NCBI GenBank assembly: GCA_007922225.1
Contig: ML679959.1
Location: 24,464,118-24,528,117 of the forward strand
Reading direction: 5' to 3'
DNA from: Emydura subglobosa
Lineage: Eukaryota > Chordata > Testudines > Chelidae
Length of the DNA: 64,000 nt
In this document: positions 20,919 to 31,692 of the stretch, piece by piece
How positions within the stretch are numbered: the first letter of the stretch is position 1
Layout: each line of letters opens with the position of its first letter
Position numbers and translations under genes: made by a program
Notes under the pieces: model-generated
Seen by the model: the letters and a program-made list of their open reading frames with translations, nothing else
Database searches by the model: none
What the model was told of the DNA's origin: nothing

Positions 20919-23185
20919 GCTCCTCGTCTGCAAACGGTGGGCGTATTCGTGGCGTGACAGCCCCAGAATGGGGAGCGGCTCTGTCTACACCTGCACTTAT
21001 GCTCTTGCAGCTGGAGTACAGGTACAGATGCTCTAGGTGTGGACGGGCGCTAGGGTAGCGTGAGTACCTGCAGGCTGGGTGTCCTCCCCTGGGCACAGAC
21101 CCCTGGCACACCCCTTCCGCCCATGGGGGATGGCAGCTGCCCGTTGCATTGTCCCATCGCAGATGGGCCTTGGGAATCCAGCCCCCGAGCGCTGCGGCGC
21201 AGGTGGCTTCGCAGCCTTACCCAGCCGCTCGAGGACAGCGCCTGAGCTCCGTGCCGGGCCGGCAGTCGCAGGAGATAATTGAGGGATATTGAATGCCTCC
21301 CAGCTGCAATGATGTCAGATGCAATGTGGAGCTCATCTGTCGGGGGAAACGGGCCTGACTCGGCGGCTGGTTCCCCGAGCAGTAATTCAGGGGCCCTGTT
21401 CTGACAGAGCCCAGCCCCGGCTCCAGGGGTGATCTACCCCCTGCGCTCAGGCCTGCAGGGGAGAGGAGCAAGAAGCCCAGAGGAAATGAAGGCTCCAGCA
21501 GGGTATTTGCAGCAGTGGCGTACCGTGGGTCTCCGGCGCCTGGGGGCCAAGTCTGCATTTGCACCCCACGCCTCACGCCCGCCCCCGCGCAGGGCAGAAG
21601 GGGTCCTGGCACCACCCCCCAGCTGCCACGGGGTGGTGGGGTCTTTACCTGCAGGGGATGTGAGGCCGAGGTGGGGGGGTGCAAATGCAGGCATGGCCCG
21701 TCCTGCACTTACCCGCTGCATGGCGCCCGCCTCTCCCACTGCAGCCCCGCAGCCTGGCACCGGTTCAGGCGGGGTGGCCTCACCCCCTGGCCCTGGGGGG
21801 GCGGGGGGGGTCGTCGGGCCGGTGCCCCTCCCCTCCCCCGCATGCCATTGATTTGCAGCCGAACAGCTGGTGGTGAGAGCACGGGGTGCTGGTGAAATAG
21901 TACATGAGCTCCAGTTGGTGGAGTATGGCAGTCTGTGGGGGGGAGGGGAGGGGCACTGGGAGATAGTGGGGAGGGCATGGAGTGGGGGGGCATGCTGGAG
22001 GGACAGGGGTGTGTGTGTCGGGGGGGGTGTTCCATTCCTGTTTGCTTGCTCCCGAAGCAGGGAGCCGGGCGGGCAGGTAGAACCTCTCTGGCCATCGCTC
22101 TGCGAGCATGGGAATTTCGGTGCTGGGGCGTCAGGGGCATGCCAGGTGGGAGGCGATGGAGAGCATCTTGCTCTCTGTGTCTCTGGCAGGCTGGGGCCCT
22201 ATGGACGGACAGCACCTGCAGCCGCCAGTTGTGGGTGGGATCCTGGATTCTGCTGCAACAGAGTCAGCAAAGGGGCCTTTCAGATCGGGGTACCACAAGG
22301 CCGTTTGTCTCCCAGACGGTGCTGGAGCACAGAGCAGAGGGGATTGTGCCTGGGCCCACCCTCTGCCTTCTGGGGTCACAGGGAGAGCTTGTTCTCCAGG
22401 CCCCAGCACTCGTGATCCTTTGGAATGGCGACAAAGAGCCCAGACGCTGCAGCAATGGGCCTCCCGGCAAAGCGATGGCTACGACCGTTTGTGGCGAAGT
22501 TTAGCGCCTGTGATTTGGGCAGCCATCTCAGCTACTTAGCTACGCCATGTCCCATGCTCCCCAGTGAACTGCAGAGCTGCAAGGGAGGGGAAAGGGGGGA
22601 GTGTGCTAGGGGATGGAGCAGGGTGAGGGGCCCCTCAGTGGATTCCATGGGTGCTCTCTCTAGACAAGGCAACCACCGGCTTCCATACATAGAGTCATTC
22701 TCTGCACCCAGCTCTTCCGGGATCTAGCCTGGCTCCGCAGCTCTCCGGTGCTGGGTGGGATGCTCCGCTTGCCCTGGTGCATGCCTCGTGTCTTTGCTTT
22801 TCTCTCCATGAGGCTCACACACTCCAGGAGACTGGTGCTGCTGTCTCCCGGGGCCATGTGGTGTTTGCCGCCACAATGCCAGGGCAGAGCGGGACACCTG
22901 AGAAGTCAGTGGGGGTTTCTCTGCGGTAGTTCCTAGAAGCACAGGGAATAATGGCCAGATGCTGCCTGCAGTCGGCACACAGTTCCCCAGCATGGTTTGT
23001 GTTACAGAGTCTGCGGGGAAGGCTGACGTGCCATATAGGCTTCTGGCAGCGTTTCATTCCCTGGTGCTGCAGACTCTGTCCCCCCCCCCCGACAGACAGT
23101 ACCCCCAGTGCAGGCCGGCACATGCAGTTGTGCAAGCAAATCCTAGGGGATCACAGGCACTCGAGAGCAGGTGTGGGGTGTGGAC
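20919..23185. other. GC-rich sequence with one AT-containing islet
   Basis: An islet at about 21268-21350 (GAGATAATTGAGGGATATTG, CAGCTGCAATGATGTCAG) contains an E box, a TGATGTCA element resembling a CRE/AP-1 site and a TAATT core. It may be regulatory. G-rich tracts lie at 21795-21812 and 21935-22030. The open frames at 21870-22540 have no recognisable domain. Confidence 0.4.
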
Positions 23186-23512
23186 TAGCATGCTGTGTGT
23201 GTGTATATGCATGCAAGCCTTTGTTTAGGTTGTGTGCCCATAAAAGGGATGAAGGACACCCACATGGGCTTGGGGGAGAGAGGGATTGAGTGTGTGTGCA
23301 CAGTGTGTATAGGTGTCTGTGCTGTGTGTGCGCATAGCACATGGGGTGCCTGTCATGTGTGGAGGTCTCTGTCATGCATGTGGGTGCCTGTCGTGTGTAT
23401 GCACAGTGTGGGTGGGTGTGCACAACACATGGGTGCTATCGTATGTGTGCACGCCCAGCATGTGTGGGGTGTCTGGTGTGGGGAGGAGGTGTCTGTGTTG
23501 GGGTGTGTAGTG
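23186..23512. repeat. GT-rich degenerate minisatellite
   Basis: Blocks such as GGGTGCCTGTCRTGTGT, GTGTGTGCACAGTGTG and CACATGGGTGC recur at irregular spacing. The array ends where the LTR element begins. Confidence 0.7.
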
Positions 23513-23515
23513 GAA

Positions 23516-23688
23516 TGTTAAACTGTATTATTCTATTCAGCTACTTGGTGGCACTGTGTGTAAAATCCCTCATTTAAGCTAACCTCAGCCATATCTTGCA
23601 GAGCATTCAAGGACCTTATGGTGAATGCATCTGGTGTATATAAGCAAGCTCTGTAGCCAGGCCAGATCTCGTATAGAAGAATATGACA
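23516..23688 (+). mobile_element. Probable 5' LTR of a Ty3/Gypsy-type element
   Basis: The right boundary is set by the primer-binding site that starts at 23689, directly after TGACA. The left boundary is a guess at TGTTAAACTG, where the sequence switches abruptly from the GT minisatellite to AT-rich DNA. A TATA box (TATATAA, 23637-23643) sits about 45 bp from the right end, as in retroelement promoters. No matching 3' LTR was found, so the element is incomplete. Confidence 0.55.
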
Positions 23689-23700
23689 TGGTGTCAGGAG
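23689..23700 (+). other. Primer-binding site resembling the tRNA-Leu 3' end
   Basis: TGGTGTCAGGAG is complementary to a 3' end reading CTCCTGACACCA, as in leucine tRNAs whose acceptor stem starts GTCAGGA. Its position immediately after the presumed LTR supports the retroelement call. Confidence 0.6.
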
Positions 23701-23790
23701 TAAACTAAGAACAGACACAGGAGGAAACTAGCAACAAAAGTTGCAGACAGAAGGAACAAAGTAACAAAAAAGTAGCAGGATCTCATCAAC

Positions 23791-24535
23791 ATGCCACTCT
23801 TCAATGCCCTGGAGAACTTCAGTTTTGAGAAACCTTCACAATGGACAGACAAGAAGCAATATTTTGCAAGATTTCACATTGCAAACAAACTCCACAAAGA
23901 AACAGGAGATATACAGGTATCATCTTTAATTTATGCTATGGGGAAACAGGCAGAGAATATCTTTAAATCCTTTGACTTTATTGAAGATAGTTACAAAGAT
24001 GACCATGAAAGGGTTCTGGCTATGTTTGATGCATATTTTATACTCCAGAGAAATGTGGTTTATGAAAGAGCATGTTTTCGTTAGAGAATTCAAGAACCAG
24101 GGGAAAATGTTGAATGTTTTATAGGAGCTCTGCATACAGTGGCTGAAAACTGTGATATTTTGGGGAATGTAAAACATGAAAACATTAGAGACAGGTTGGT
24201 TATTGGGTTAACAGATACAAGCCTTCCACAGCAGCTGCAGTTGAAGGGAAATTTAACCCTAGCCACAGCTATATAGAGAGCAAAGCAGTCAGAATTAGAC
24301 AAACAACAAAACAAAAGGCAGGAGCAACTTGAAAAACCTAAAACTAGCTATAAACAGATACTTGACTGTTCGAAGTCATCATAAAACCCCTGAGGCAAGA
24401 AGAGAGAACGCTCAGGCTGAGAGGGACAAATTCCGCCTACATGCACAAAGGCATATCCCAAGAGATAATGCATGTCCAGCCAGAGGCGCATGGTGCAATA
24501 AATGTTTGAAATGTGGACGTTTTCAGTTGTTTGGT
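23791..24535 (+). pseudogene. Broken gag of a Ty3/Gypsy-type retrotransposon
   Basis: An ATG about 100 bp after the primer-binding site starts a Gag-like frame. The same frame continues past in-frame stops near 24082 and 24274 to another near 24378, so it is dead. Downstream, in a shifted frame at about 24448-24535, Cys and His residues spaced as in HIPRDNACPARGAWCNKC and CLKCG are remnants of tandem CCHC zinc knuckles, the nucleic-acid-binding part of Gag. The first knuckle is degraded. Composition is AT-rich compared with the flanks. Confidence 0.75.
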
Positions 24536-24559
24536 GCCCCAAAGCAGTCAGGGAGTTGA

Positions 24560-24985
24560 TTCGTATTACAGACAATCAAGCGTCATTGGTTCTGGGATCT
24601 ATCACTTGTGATGACACAGAGCCGACCTGGAGAGTGAAACTGACTATTCCTGGCGAGACTATTGAGTTTAAAATTGACTCAGGAGCAGGCATCACAGTCA
24701 TCTCAGAAACGATTTGCAATAACTGTCAGCCCCTCCCAGAGCTGAAGTCACCCAACACAGCTCTGACTAGCCCTGGACTCAACTGCATGGGCCAGTTCAC
24801 CACCGAAACAACTTACAAAGACAAAAGTTATGCATTCAGAGTCCCTGTGATCAAAGACAAACAACCTTCTCAGCCGCAGTGTGCACCCATGATGGGCCTA
24901 GTGAGAAAGATGGAAGAACTCAGCGGAGGATTTGATGATACTGGGCTTTTGAAAGGGATCCAGTACAAATCAACTTCTGAGACAA
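24560..24985 (+). pseudogene. Retrotransposon aspartic protease region (start of pol)
   Basis: The frame contains FKIDSGAGITVIS (about 24668-24702), the D-S/T-G active-site motif of retroelement proteases, followed by a beta-rich stretch with YKDKSYAFRVPVI. Downstream, GLVRKMEEL and DDTGLLKG resemble the linker that precedes the reverse transcriptase in vertebrate Gypsy-type elements. The homology then stops: the reverse transcriptase and RNase H are missing from this copy. Confidence 0.75.
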
Positions 24986-25044
24986 TGCTGAACCATACAG
25001 CATACAAGCACCTCTACCAGAAAGCCCTTGGAAGAGACTAGCTG

Positions 25045-25245
25045 CAGTTCCATGCAAATTCTGGAGACAGCATTACGTGGTTGTCGTGAACTATTTTTCC
25101 AGGGGTATAGAGCAATAATGCTCTTGAAAGACACAACATGTCACAGTCTTATCAAGAAATTGAAGTGCAATTTTGCTCACTTTGATATTCCAGAGCAACT
25201 AGTGATGGGCGACAGACCATAATTCACTGCAGCAAAATGTAAGTC
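25045..25245 (+). pseudogene. Integrase core remnant of the same element
   Basis: A three-frame reading gives HYVVVVNYFSRG, then LIKKLKCNFAHFDIPEQLV and MGDRP, matching the DDE integrase core arrangement 'VVxDYFSR...FAxxGIPExxxSDNGPQF'. An in-frame stop stands just after the RP, and the catalytic context is altered. It follows the protease region by about 60 bp, which shows a deletion of well over 1.5 kb compared with a complete element. It ends abruptly near 25245. Confidence 0.7.
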
Positions 25246-25261
25246 TTTCCGTGGGGGGCAG

Positions 25262-25500
25262 AGGGGGGGTCACTTGCAAGAATTATCTGGGTATATCTCA
25301 TTCAATCATTTCCCTGCCACTGCGGGGTCCTTGGTCACTGCAGCACCTTGTCCTTCCTGTTCTCTGCCTGTGCCACAGAACAGGCTCATTGGTCTCATTT
25401 CAGTCATTGGGTTTAGTGTGTACGTGCTGGATGAGGGGGATGGCCTGTAATATACAGGAGGTCAAAGCAGGGTGGTACTTTCTGGCCTCAAACTCTATGA
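25262..25500 (+). repeat. Interspersed retroposon fragment with a CTATGA tail
   Basis: The region reads TTTCCCTGCCACTGCGGGGT, CTTGGTCACTGCAGCACCTTG, TCTCTGCCTGTGCCACAGAA, CTCATTGGTCTCATTTCAGT, TGTAATATACAGGAGGTCAA, then TTCTGGCCTCAAACTCTATGA. I recognise it from memory as part of a common turtle-type retroposon whose tail matches the fragment at 20869. It abuts the broken integrase and may have inserted into the Gypsy element or marks its deletion junction. Confidence 0.6.
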
Positions 25501-25790
25501 CACTCTCCCCTGGAACCAGACCCACTATCAGCTCTCCCAGAACTGGACCTCACCTCAGCACCTATCACCAGAACCAGACCCACTATCAGATCCCCCAGAA
25601 CTGGATCCCAGTTCATCCAGCTCACGCTGGGAACATGCATGACATCTACCTCCCCAGGCCTGGATGCAAACACAACCAGATCCACAGCAGAACTGACTGG
25701 TCTATTCCCACCCTGCAAATAGAACCAGACTCCTGCCCCCAACCGGGCCCCCTGCACCGCCCCCCTGCTTCCTGCTGCTTCCGTATTTCT
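25501..25790. repeat. Degenerate tandem repeat anchored on CCAGAACTGGA / AACCAGACCCACTATCAG
   Basis: AACCAGACCCACTATCAG occurs at about 25515 and 25573, and CCCCAGAACTGGA or CCCAGAACTGGA follows each, giving a period of roughly 58 bp. Further CCAGA-type echoes continue to about 25735. Confidence 0.55.
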
Positions 25791-25794
25791 CCAC

Positions 25795-26060
25795 TGTGAA
25801 TTACTTCTGCCCGTTTTATTCCTGCCCGGAGGAGGATTAACTCCTTGCTGCACCAGTAATTAACAGAGCAAATCAGCCTGCTGCTTGCGTAGCGCCGGCT
25901 GCCCCGACTGTGCCCCGAAAAGCTGGACCCAGAATGCCACCCCCTCCAGTGGCTTACGCGGGGGGAGGGGGGATGGGGGATGAGGGGCTGGGTTAATGCA
26001 ATGAGGATTAACATTCCAGGCCGATTAATACACCCTAGGTGACAGATTTTTCACAGCGCT
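25795..26060. promoter_or_regulatory. AT-rich islands flanking a GC block, candidate regulatory element
   Basis: Two clusters of TAAT-type motifs (GTGAATTACTTC...GGATTAACTCC...GTAATTAACAGAGCAAATC at 25796-25876, and GGTTAATGCAATGAGGATTA, ACATTCC, CCGATTAATAC at 25990-26032) bracket a GC-rich segment. The arrangement suggests homeodomain-type binding, inferred from sequence only. Confidence 0.35.
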
Positions 26061-27335
26061 GGGGCGAGACGGGCGGGCAGGCAGGCGCAGCGCGGGGGCG
26101 GGGGGTGGGCCAGCCAAGGAAGAAAGAGCCCCGTTTACATTGCTGGGCCTGGCCGGTTGCTGAGAGGATGGCAGGCATTGCAGCTGTCTGAATGTGCATG
26201 GGCACGGTGGGCATGCTTACCCTTGCAACCAGCCTGGCAAGCGGCAGGGCAGACGTAGCCCACCGCATGAGGAAGTCCCCTGGCACGGGGGTGGGGCTCG
26301 ATCCCTGGCACACAGTTGGCTCCACCTCGGCGTCCGTTTCACGGCCAGGGCGGAGGAAGCGCGAAGGGGCCGGAAGAGGGATGGGGTGTGGCTGGGGCGT
26401 TCTCGCAGCCTGGCTATTTCTGTGCCTCTCTGCAAAGCCCCGGGGCCACTGAAGCCGCCGCACAAGCTAGAGTCGGACTAGCTTGCACCACCCGTCTGTC
26501 TGTGCCCGGGTGGCAGGCGCTAGCACCAGGGTGAAGCTGCACGTCCACATGTGCACACCTGCACACCCAGGGGCCAGTCCAACTACCACAGTGACGGGGC
26601 CTATGCAAAACTCTGTGCTAGCCGGCTAGAGGGCGGGGTGGATGATAGAGGGATGTCACAGCTGTAGCGGATCCCTAGGTCTCCCACACCCAGTGATTCC
26701 ATCTCACAGGCCCACGCCCACGCCCTCGCCGAGGCCGCAGCTTGTCTGGGGCTAGCTAACCCCGGTGGGGAGGGATGTATTTCCAGCTGGGGACATGCAC
26801 CTGCTCTGTGTTGGTCCTGATTGCTGTGAGGTTTGCTTGAAGCAGGTTGTGGGAGGGGGCAGAGCCCCAGGCTCAGTTTTCCTGTCTCGACTGAACAGTG
26901 CATTCTGTACTGGAGCGCGCTGTGCTGTGTTACAGGGCCCAGAGACTTTGCTACAGCTGCTCGTCTGGTGAGGGGGAGAGTGGGGGGTGTGGGGGAGCGG
27001 CTGTGCATGGGGGGCAAATGGCTGCATGCCTCTGTTTGGGGATGAATGCCTCTCCGTTGGGGGGGGGAGTGCTGTGCTTGTGCACTTGGTGGGGACTGTG
27101 TGTGCAGTTGTGTGTGCAGGTGTGTGAATGGCTGCACATGTGGGTACACGGTTGCTGATGCACGTGTGGGCACTTGGGCGTGTGGAGGCGTGAGCAGTTG
27201 TGCCGATGCATGTGGGGCACGCGTGTGAGCTCGTGCGGGCGCTTGTGCCCGGCTGGGGTGGCTGCATGGCTAGATGGATGTGGACCTAGACGTGTGTGTG
27301 TGATCCGTGCATGTTTGTGTCTCCCGCTCTCCCCC
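26061..27335. other. GC-rich sequence with a GT-rich degenerate repeat
   Basis: 26061-27000 has no recognised feature. About 27060-27310 is a GTGTG-rich degenerate minisatellite. The 230-codon minus-strand frame across it is a repeat artefact. Confidence 0.5.
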
Positions 27336-27339
27336 CCCC

Positions 27340-27680
27340 CATCCGTCCCCCCCAGCATTTGCCATTTAAAGGTCTCCTGCACTTTGATCCCAGCGTCACA
27401 TGAACCAGGCCCGTTTTCTGCTCTGTTACCCCCGCCTGTGCCCGTGCATAATGTCCCGCTAACGGTGGCCAGCGGAGCTCCGGGCCCCGCGCCCATACAG
27501 GCCCGGCGCAGCCCGGGTGCTGAGCCCTGGCAGACAAACATGCACTTAACACCCTGCTTAAGCAGGTGCCTGAGGCTTATTGGCTCCATTAGCCGGCGGC
27601 TGGGGCACTCTGCACCGCAAACACGCTCGTTTATTTTACTCAAACAAGCTGGTGTCTCTCATTAATCTCCTCCTGTCAGT
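27340..27680. promoter_or_regulatory. Candidate conserved non-coding element
   Basis: Complex sequence with CATTTAAAGG-like, CATAATG, CATTAGCC, TTTATTTTACTC and TCATTAATCTCC motifs and a near-palindrome, CCTGCTTAAGCAGG, at 27552-27565. It has no repeat identity and no exon-like frame. Only motif content supports the call. Confidence 0.35.
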
Positions 27681-27884
27681 ACACAGAGCATCAGGTCCCT
27701 GCAGACTGCAGCCCTTCCCCCTTCCCCCAGCAGTGCGGCTGTCCCCCACTTTCCTCCTCCCCCGTTATCTGTGCAACCCCCCTGGGTCCCGGCTGGAGGC
27801 GAAGCCCAAGGGAGTGGGGTGCAAGGAATCCCAGCCTAGGGCAGCCCTCGCTCTGCAGGCCTTGGACAGTCCTTGGAAGCTGGC

Positions 27885-28110
27885 TCCTGCCTTAATGTTT
27901 ACCTGGGGAAGACGGAGCTTTCTGCCCCTGCACATCGCATTTTCTGCTTGGCCACTTCCATCTGTGTCCCTGCATAATGATTTTTTATGCTACATTAATT
28001 GAACACACTGCAGCAAGCTGAGAAGGCCGGGACCCCGGGCTTTTTAATTGTGTCAGAGAAAATTCTGTACACTTGCTCTTTCATTAGCAGCCAGAGGTTG
28101 GGAAGGTTCG
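27885..28110. promoter_or_regulatory. AT-rich island, candidate enhancer
   Basis: Contains CATAATGATTTTTTATGCTA, CATTAATTGAAC, TTTTTAATTGTGTC and TTTCATTAGCAG, a dense homeodomain/HOX-CDX-like motif set, with abrupt GC-rich, purine-rich DNA on the right. Sequence complexity is high and no transposon is recognised. Confidence 0.4.
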
Positions 28111-31100
28111 GGGTGGATCTCGCAGCAGGGGAGGGGGGAAAGGGGTGAGGAGAGGGCGTAGCGGGCGGGGCAGGGGAGAAAAGCTCACTGCAGGGCAGGG
28201 AGCAATGGAGGAGGGGGCTCCAGGCTGGGAGGGGGCCCGGAGAGGGATAGGGATGGTGGTGGGTCCTGCAGCAGGGGAGGGGGCATGTGGAGGTGGGATG
28301 GGGTCACTGAGGAGGGGCTATGGTGCAGGGGGGCTGGAATGGGGGTGCACAGGAAGGGATTGGCTGAAGGTGGGGTGCTACAAAAGCGTTGCAGACATCA
28401 TGGCCAAGTGGGGTCCCCCTGAGTCAAGGGAAGAAACAGCCCTGTCTTCGAGGTCTCCCCCCACACTCAGGGAGAGGTCTCCCCCCACGTTGGCAGACTG
28501 GGCAGATAAGAGGCAGAGGCACAAGCTGGGCAGAGGCTGAGACATCTTCTCTAGCTGGGGACGAGTGCCCGGCTCGGCAATCTTCAGCTGCAGCCCAGGC
28601 CTGGGCGTAAGGACACATGAATGAGCAGGTGACGGGGGAGCGTGGATTCAGTTGGGCGACACCCCCATGCACACTCTGCCCAGCAGCCCCAGGCCAGGGA
28701 GCAGGGGGGCTGAGAGCAGGGTGCTGGGATCCCCACTGCGAAGGGGTCTGTGCATGACGTGCAGCCACCCCCACCCCACAGCCATCAGCTAGCCAGGGGG
28801 CAGCCAGGCACAGGATTGACAGCCCGCCCCTGAGTGCCATGGGATCCCTGCCCCAGGGCAGTAGCCCCAGGATTTACGTTCTCCCCCCCCCCCACCCCCA
28901 AAGTGCCCCAGGATCTCTGCCCCACGGCGCTAGTGCCAGGATTCCGCCCCCCACAAGAGCTGCCCTGCACTGGTGTTTTCCCGTCCGCCCCCTCCGGCTG
29001 GGGGAGTGTGTGAGCCAGAGGGTTAAGTGGTTGGATTGTGTTGGGTGAATGCCGAGGGGAAACGAACAAGGCAGAGCGAATGGGGGTGAAGGGCTGTCCA
29101 GACGGGAACTGACAGCTTGATTTCAGGCTTGTCAGGCCTGCCTGCGGGTGCATTCAGGAGGGACATTCTTCCCCGGCGCACCCTGCTCCCCTGGCTGCCA
29201 GCACAGCGACGGGAGAGGAGCTGCCGAGGCCGGGCACTCAGAACCGCTCGTGGGAACAAAGCCTCTTCGGAGCGTTGGCCAGCAGCCCTGCCGCGGAGCC
29301 AACGGCAAGGGCCGCAGGTGGGCTCCAGGAACCCAGCGCCTCTCTGCCAGCAAGGGCAGCAGAGTCCCCACCCCAGGACACCAGCGCCGGACTCACGCGC
29401 CTGCTAGCTGAGGAGGACAGGCTCCGCGCCCCAGGGCGCTAGCACCACCAGTCACACTGGCAGCCTGTGACGGCAGCAGGGTCTGCCCGGCTCCACAGCA
29501 CAGTGAGCTCCGTCCCCTGGGGCACTAGAACCCAGAGTCGCCCTGCCGGTCGTGCAGAAGGAGCCCGACCCCGCTGCCCCGGTGCTGGGACGCCGGCTGC
29601 CCCCGGCTCTGAGATCGACAGCTCCGCTTTTGCCTCCCACGTGTGTTGTCCTCCCGGCAGCGAGCAGCAGGATTTGGCTGCCCCAGGTGCAGAGGGAAGC
29701 CGGGGGCTGATGATTTGCTGTGCCAAGGGCACGCAGAGACGGCTGATCCCCGCATCCAGCCTGACGGCAACAGGAAACCCTGCATTGAGCAGCTTGCTGC
29801 TCCAGGCCGCGAGGGGGAGGGCCTGAGCCTGGCAGCCCCCTCACACCTCCAGGCACTAAGTGGCCTCCAGTGTTTGCAAACACTGCCGAGCGGCTGTGCG
29901 AGGGTCTCGCCCCCCTCCCCAGCCGGCGGCTTTGTGCCGCGTTGGGGCCTAATTGCCATGCCCGGGGTGGGCTCCTTCCCTGCTTCTTTCACGGCTTCTG
30001 AAGCAGTGAGACAGGCCGAGCGGCGCGGCCCCCGGCGCCTCTCCATGCCGCAGCCCATTCAGCCTCGCCGCTAATCACCTCGCAGCGCCAGGACAAAGCG
30101 CGCCCAGCGTTCACACAGCTCGCCGGGCAGAAAGCCCGCCCTCCCCCTCACTCACACCTCTCTCTGACACGCTTGCCCATGCATCCTCCGCCACTCAGGC
30201 CCCCGAGTGTGCTCAGCCCCGCACTCCTGCATACACATCCATCCCCCCCATGCACCATTGTACACACCCCCCTCATAGGTCTGCTAACGCCCATCAAAGC
30301 ATCTCCCGCACTGCCACACACACCTCCTAGCCCGCTGCTCACCCTCTCCCCTCCATGCCCTCTTTGCAGGCCTGACCTGCTCCTTTCGCGAGCCACGTTG
30401 TAAAACCGGTCCTTCCATTTAATGCCAAGCTACGTCTCACTGTGCGTGGGGTACATGCCCTGCTCGGGCGATTGCCCATGCCCCCTAAGCACTGCCAGGT
30501 GGCACCAGTCTGCCTGAGGCCCTGATACCGTGTAGACACTGACATTCCAGCCCGAGATCACATCTTGGCCGTCTCAGCACAATCCGCCGGATCCCCAAGG
30601 GTTTTGAACCACGCCTACAAGCGGCACTGTGTATCCTCGCTAGGCCAGCACTCTGCTGGTGCATCCCCTGGCACCCAGCCCCCATTGCCAGCAGCTTCTC
30701 TCCAGGCTGGATGCCCTGCCTTCTTCAGGGATGCTGATGCAAAGGCTAATGGGTCTCCCTGCATGAGGCGTGGCCTGCGTCTCTGGAAGGGGCATCGCTG
30801 GACAAGGTTACAAGGAAGCGACGCTAAAGCAGCTGGCCTGGTGAGCAGGACCTGCAGCTGCACTGCCTGGCTGTCCATCTCCCTGAGGCCAGGCTGTGTC
30901 CTTTCCCAGAGACCCTGGCAGGGCTCACCGGGCACAGAGAGATGGGGAATGACGTGTACTGATGATTGCCTCCCACCCTGGACAGCCCTGTAACTCTGCA
31001 GGGCTGTGTCCCAGAGGGGGCCCCTCCACAGGAGTTTTTGTCTTACCTGGAGCACAGCTGAGTCACATCTGCTCAGGCCATGCCCAGCCCAAGTAGCTGG

Positions 31101-31590
31101 GGAGGTGGAGGAGGCTGTGCTAAGCTGAGAAATGTTTCCCTACTGGATTAGCCCCCTGGCCTGTTAAGGGTTTGCTGATGGATACGTGCACTGCTCCCAT
31201 GCCCCTAGCGCCCAGCCTCACTCACACCTGCCTGCCAGCTACTTCTCCCTCCTCCGTGTCCGTCCACATCCTCTCCCTCGCCTCTTCACCGTCTCCATCG
31301 CCTCTCACCACCACAAGGCAACCTGCTCCTCTGGCATTGCCCCCTAACCTTCAACCCTCCTCAACTCCGCACAGTGTACACAGCTAGCATTCCTGTCCCT
31401 GCATTCCCCGGCTCTCCCCACCCCCTCTCGTAACAGGAGAACAAGGAGCCACCCAAAGCGATTGAGGCACGTCCCCAGGTGGGACGAGAAGGCTTTCTCA
31501 GCCAATGGGCAGCTGACCTTTCAGACACCAGTGCTAGCACTCGGAAATGCACCAGGAGCAGTGCCCACACCAAATGGCATTTGCTTCATC
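28111..31590. other. GC-rich sequence with purine tracts and short degenerate repeats
   Basis: 28120-28370 is G/A-rich. 28835-28965 has two loosely repeated 'GGATYYCTGCCCCAGGGC...AGxGCCAGGAT' units, and similar CCAGGGCGCTAG-type echoes occur at 29360-29530. Chance open frames are abundant. The only splice-like structure is the candidate at 31047-31096 on the minus strand. Confidence 0.45.
31047..31096 (-). other. Candidate 50-nt exon or splice-site pair (weak)
   Basis: On the minus strand a pyrimidine-rich acceptor (CCTCCTCCACCTCCCCAG) is followed by 50 nt ending in a consensus donor, CTCCAG|GTAAGA. One of the three frames is open (reading ...GHGLSRCDSAVLQ). No protein family is recognised, and no neighbouring exon is apparent. 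Such pairs arise by chance in a window this size, so a non-coding-transcript exon or plain coincidence are both likely. Confidence 0.15.
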
Positions 31591-31602
31591 TTACACCCAG
31601 CG

Positions 31603-31692
31603 GGCCAAATTCTTAGCGGGGTGCCAATCAGTAAAGCACTGCTGAAGTCAATGGCGGGAGGCTGAGCTACACCAACTGAGGATCTAGCCCAA
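31603..31692. mobile_element. Small inverted-repeat element (MITE-like)
   Basis: The left end GGGCCAAATTCT and the reverse complement of the right end (GGGCTAGATCCT) match imperfectly. Inside lie GAAGTCAATGG and GAGCTACACCAACTGAGGAT. I know similar ~90-bp palindromic units from sauropsid genomes. It directly abuts the antisense reverse-transcriptase remnant. Confidence 0.5.
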
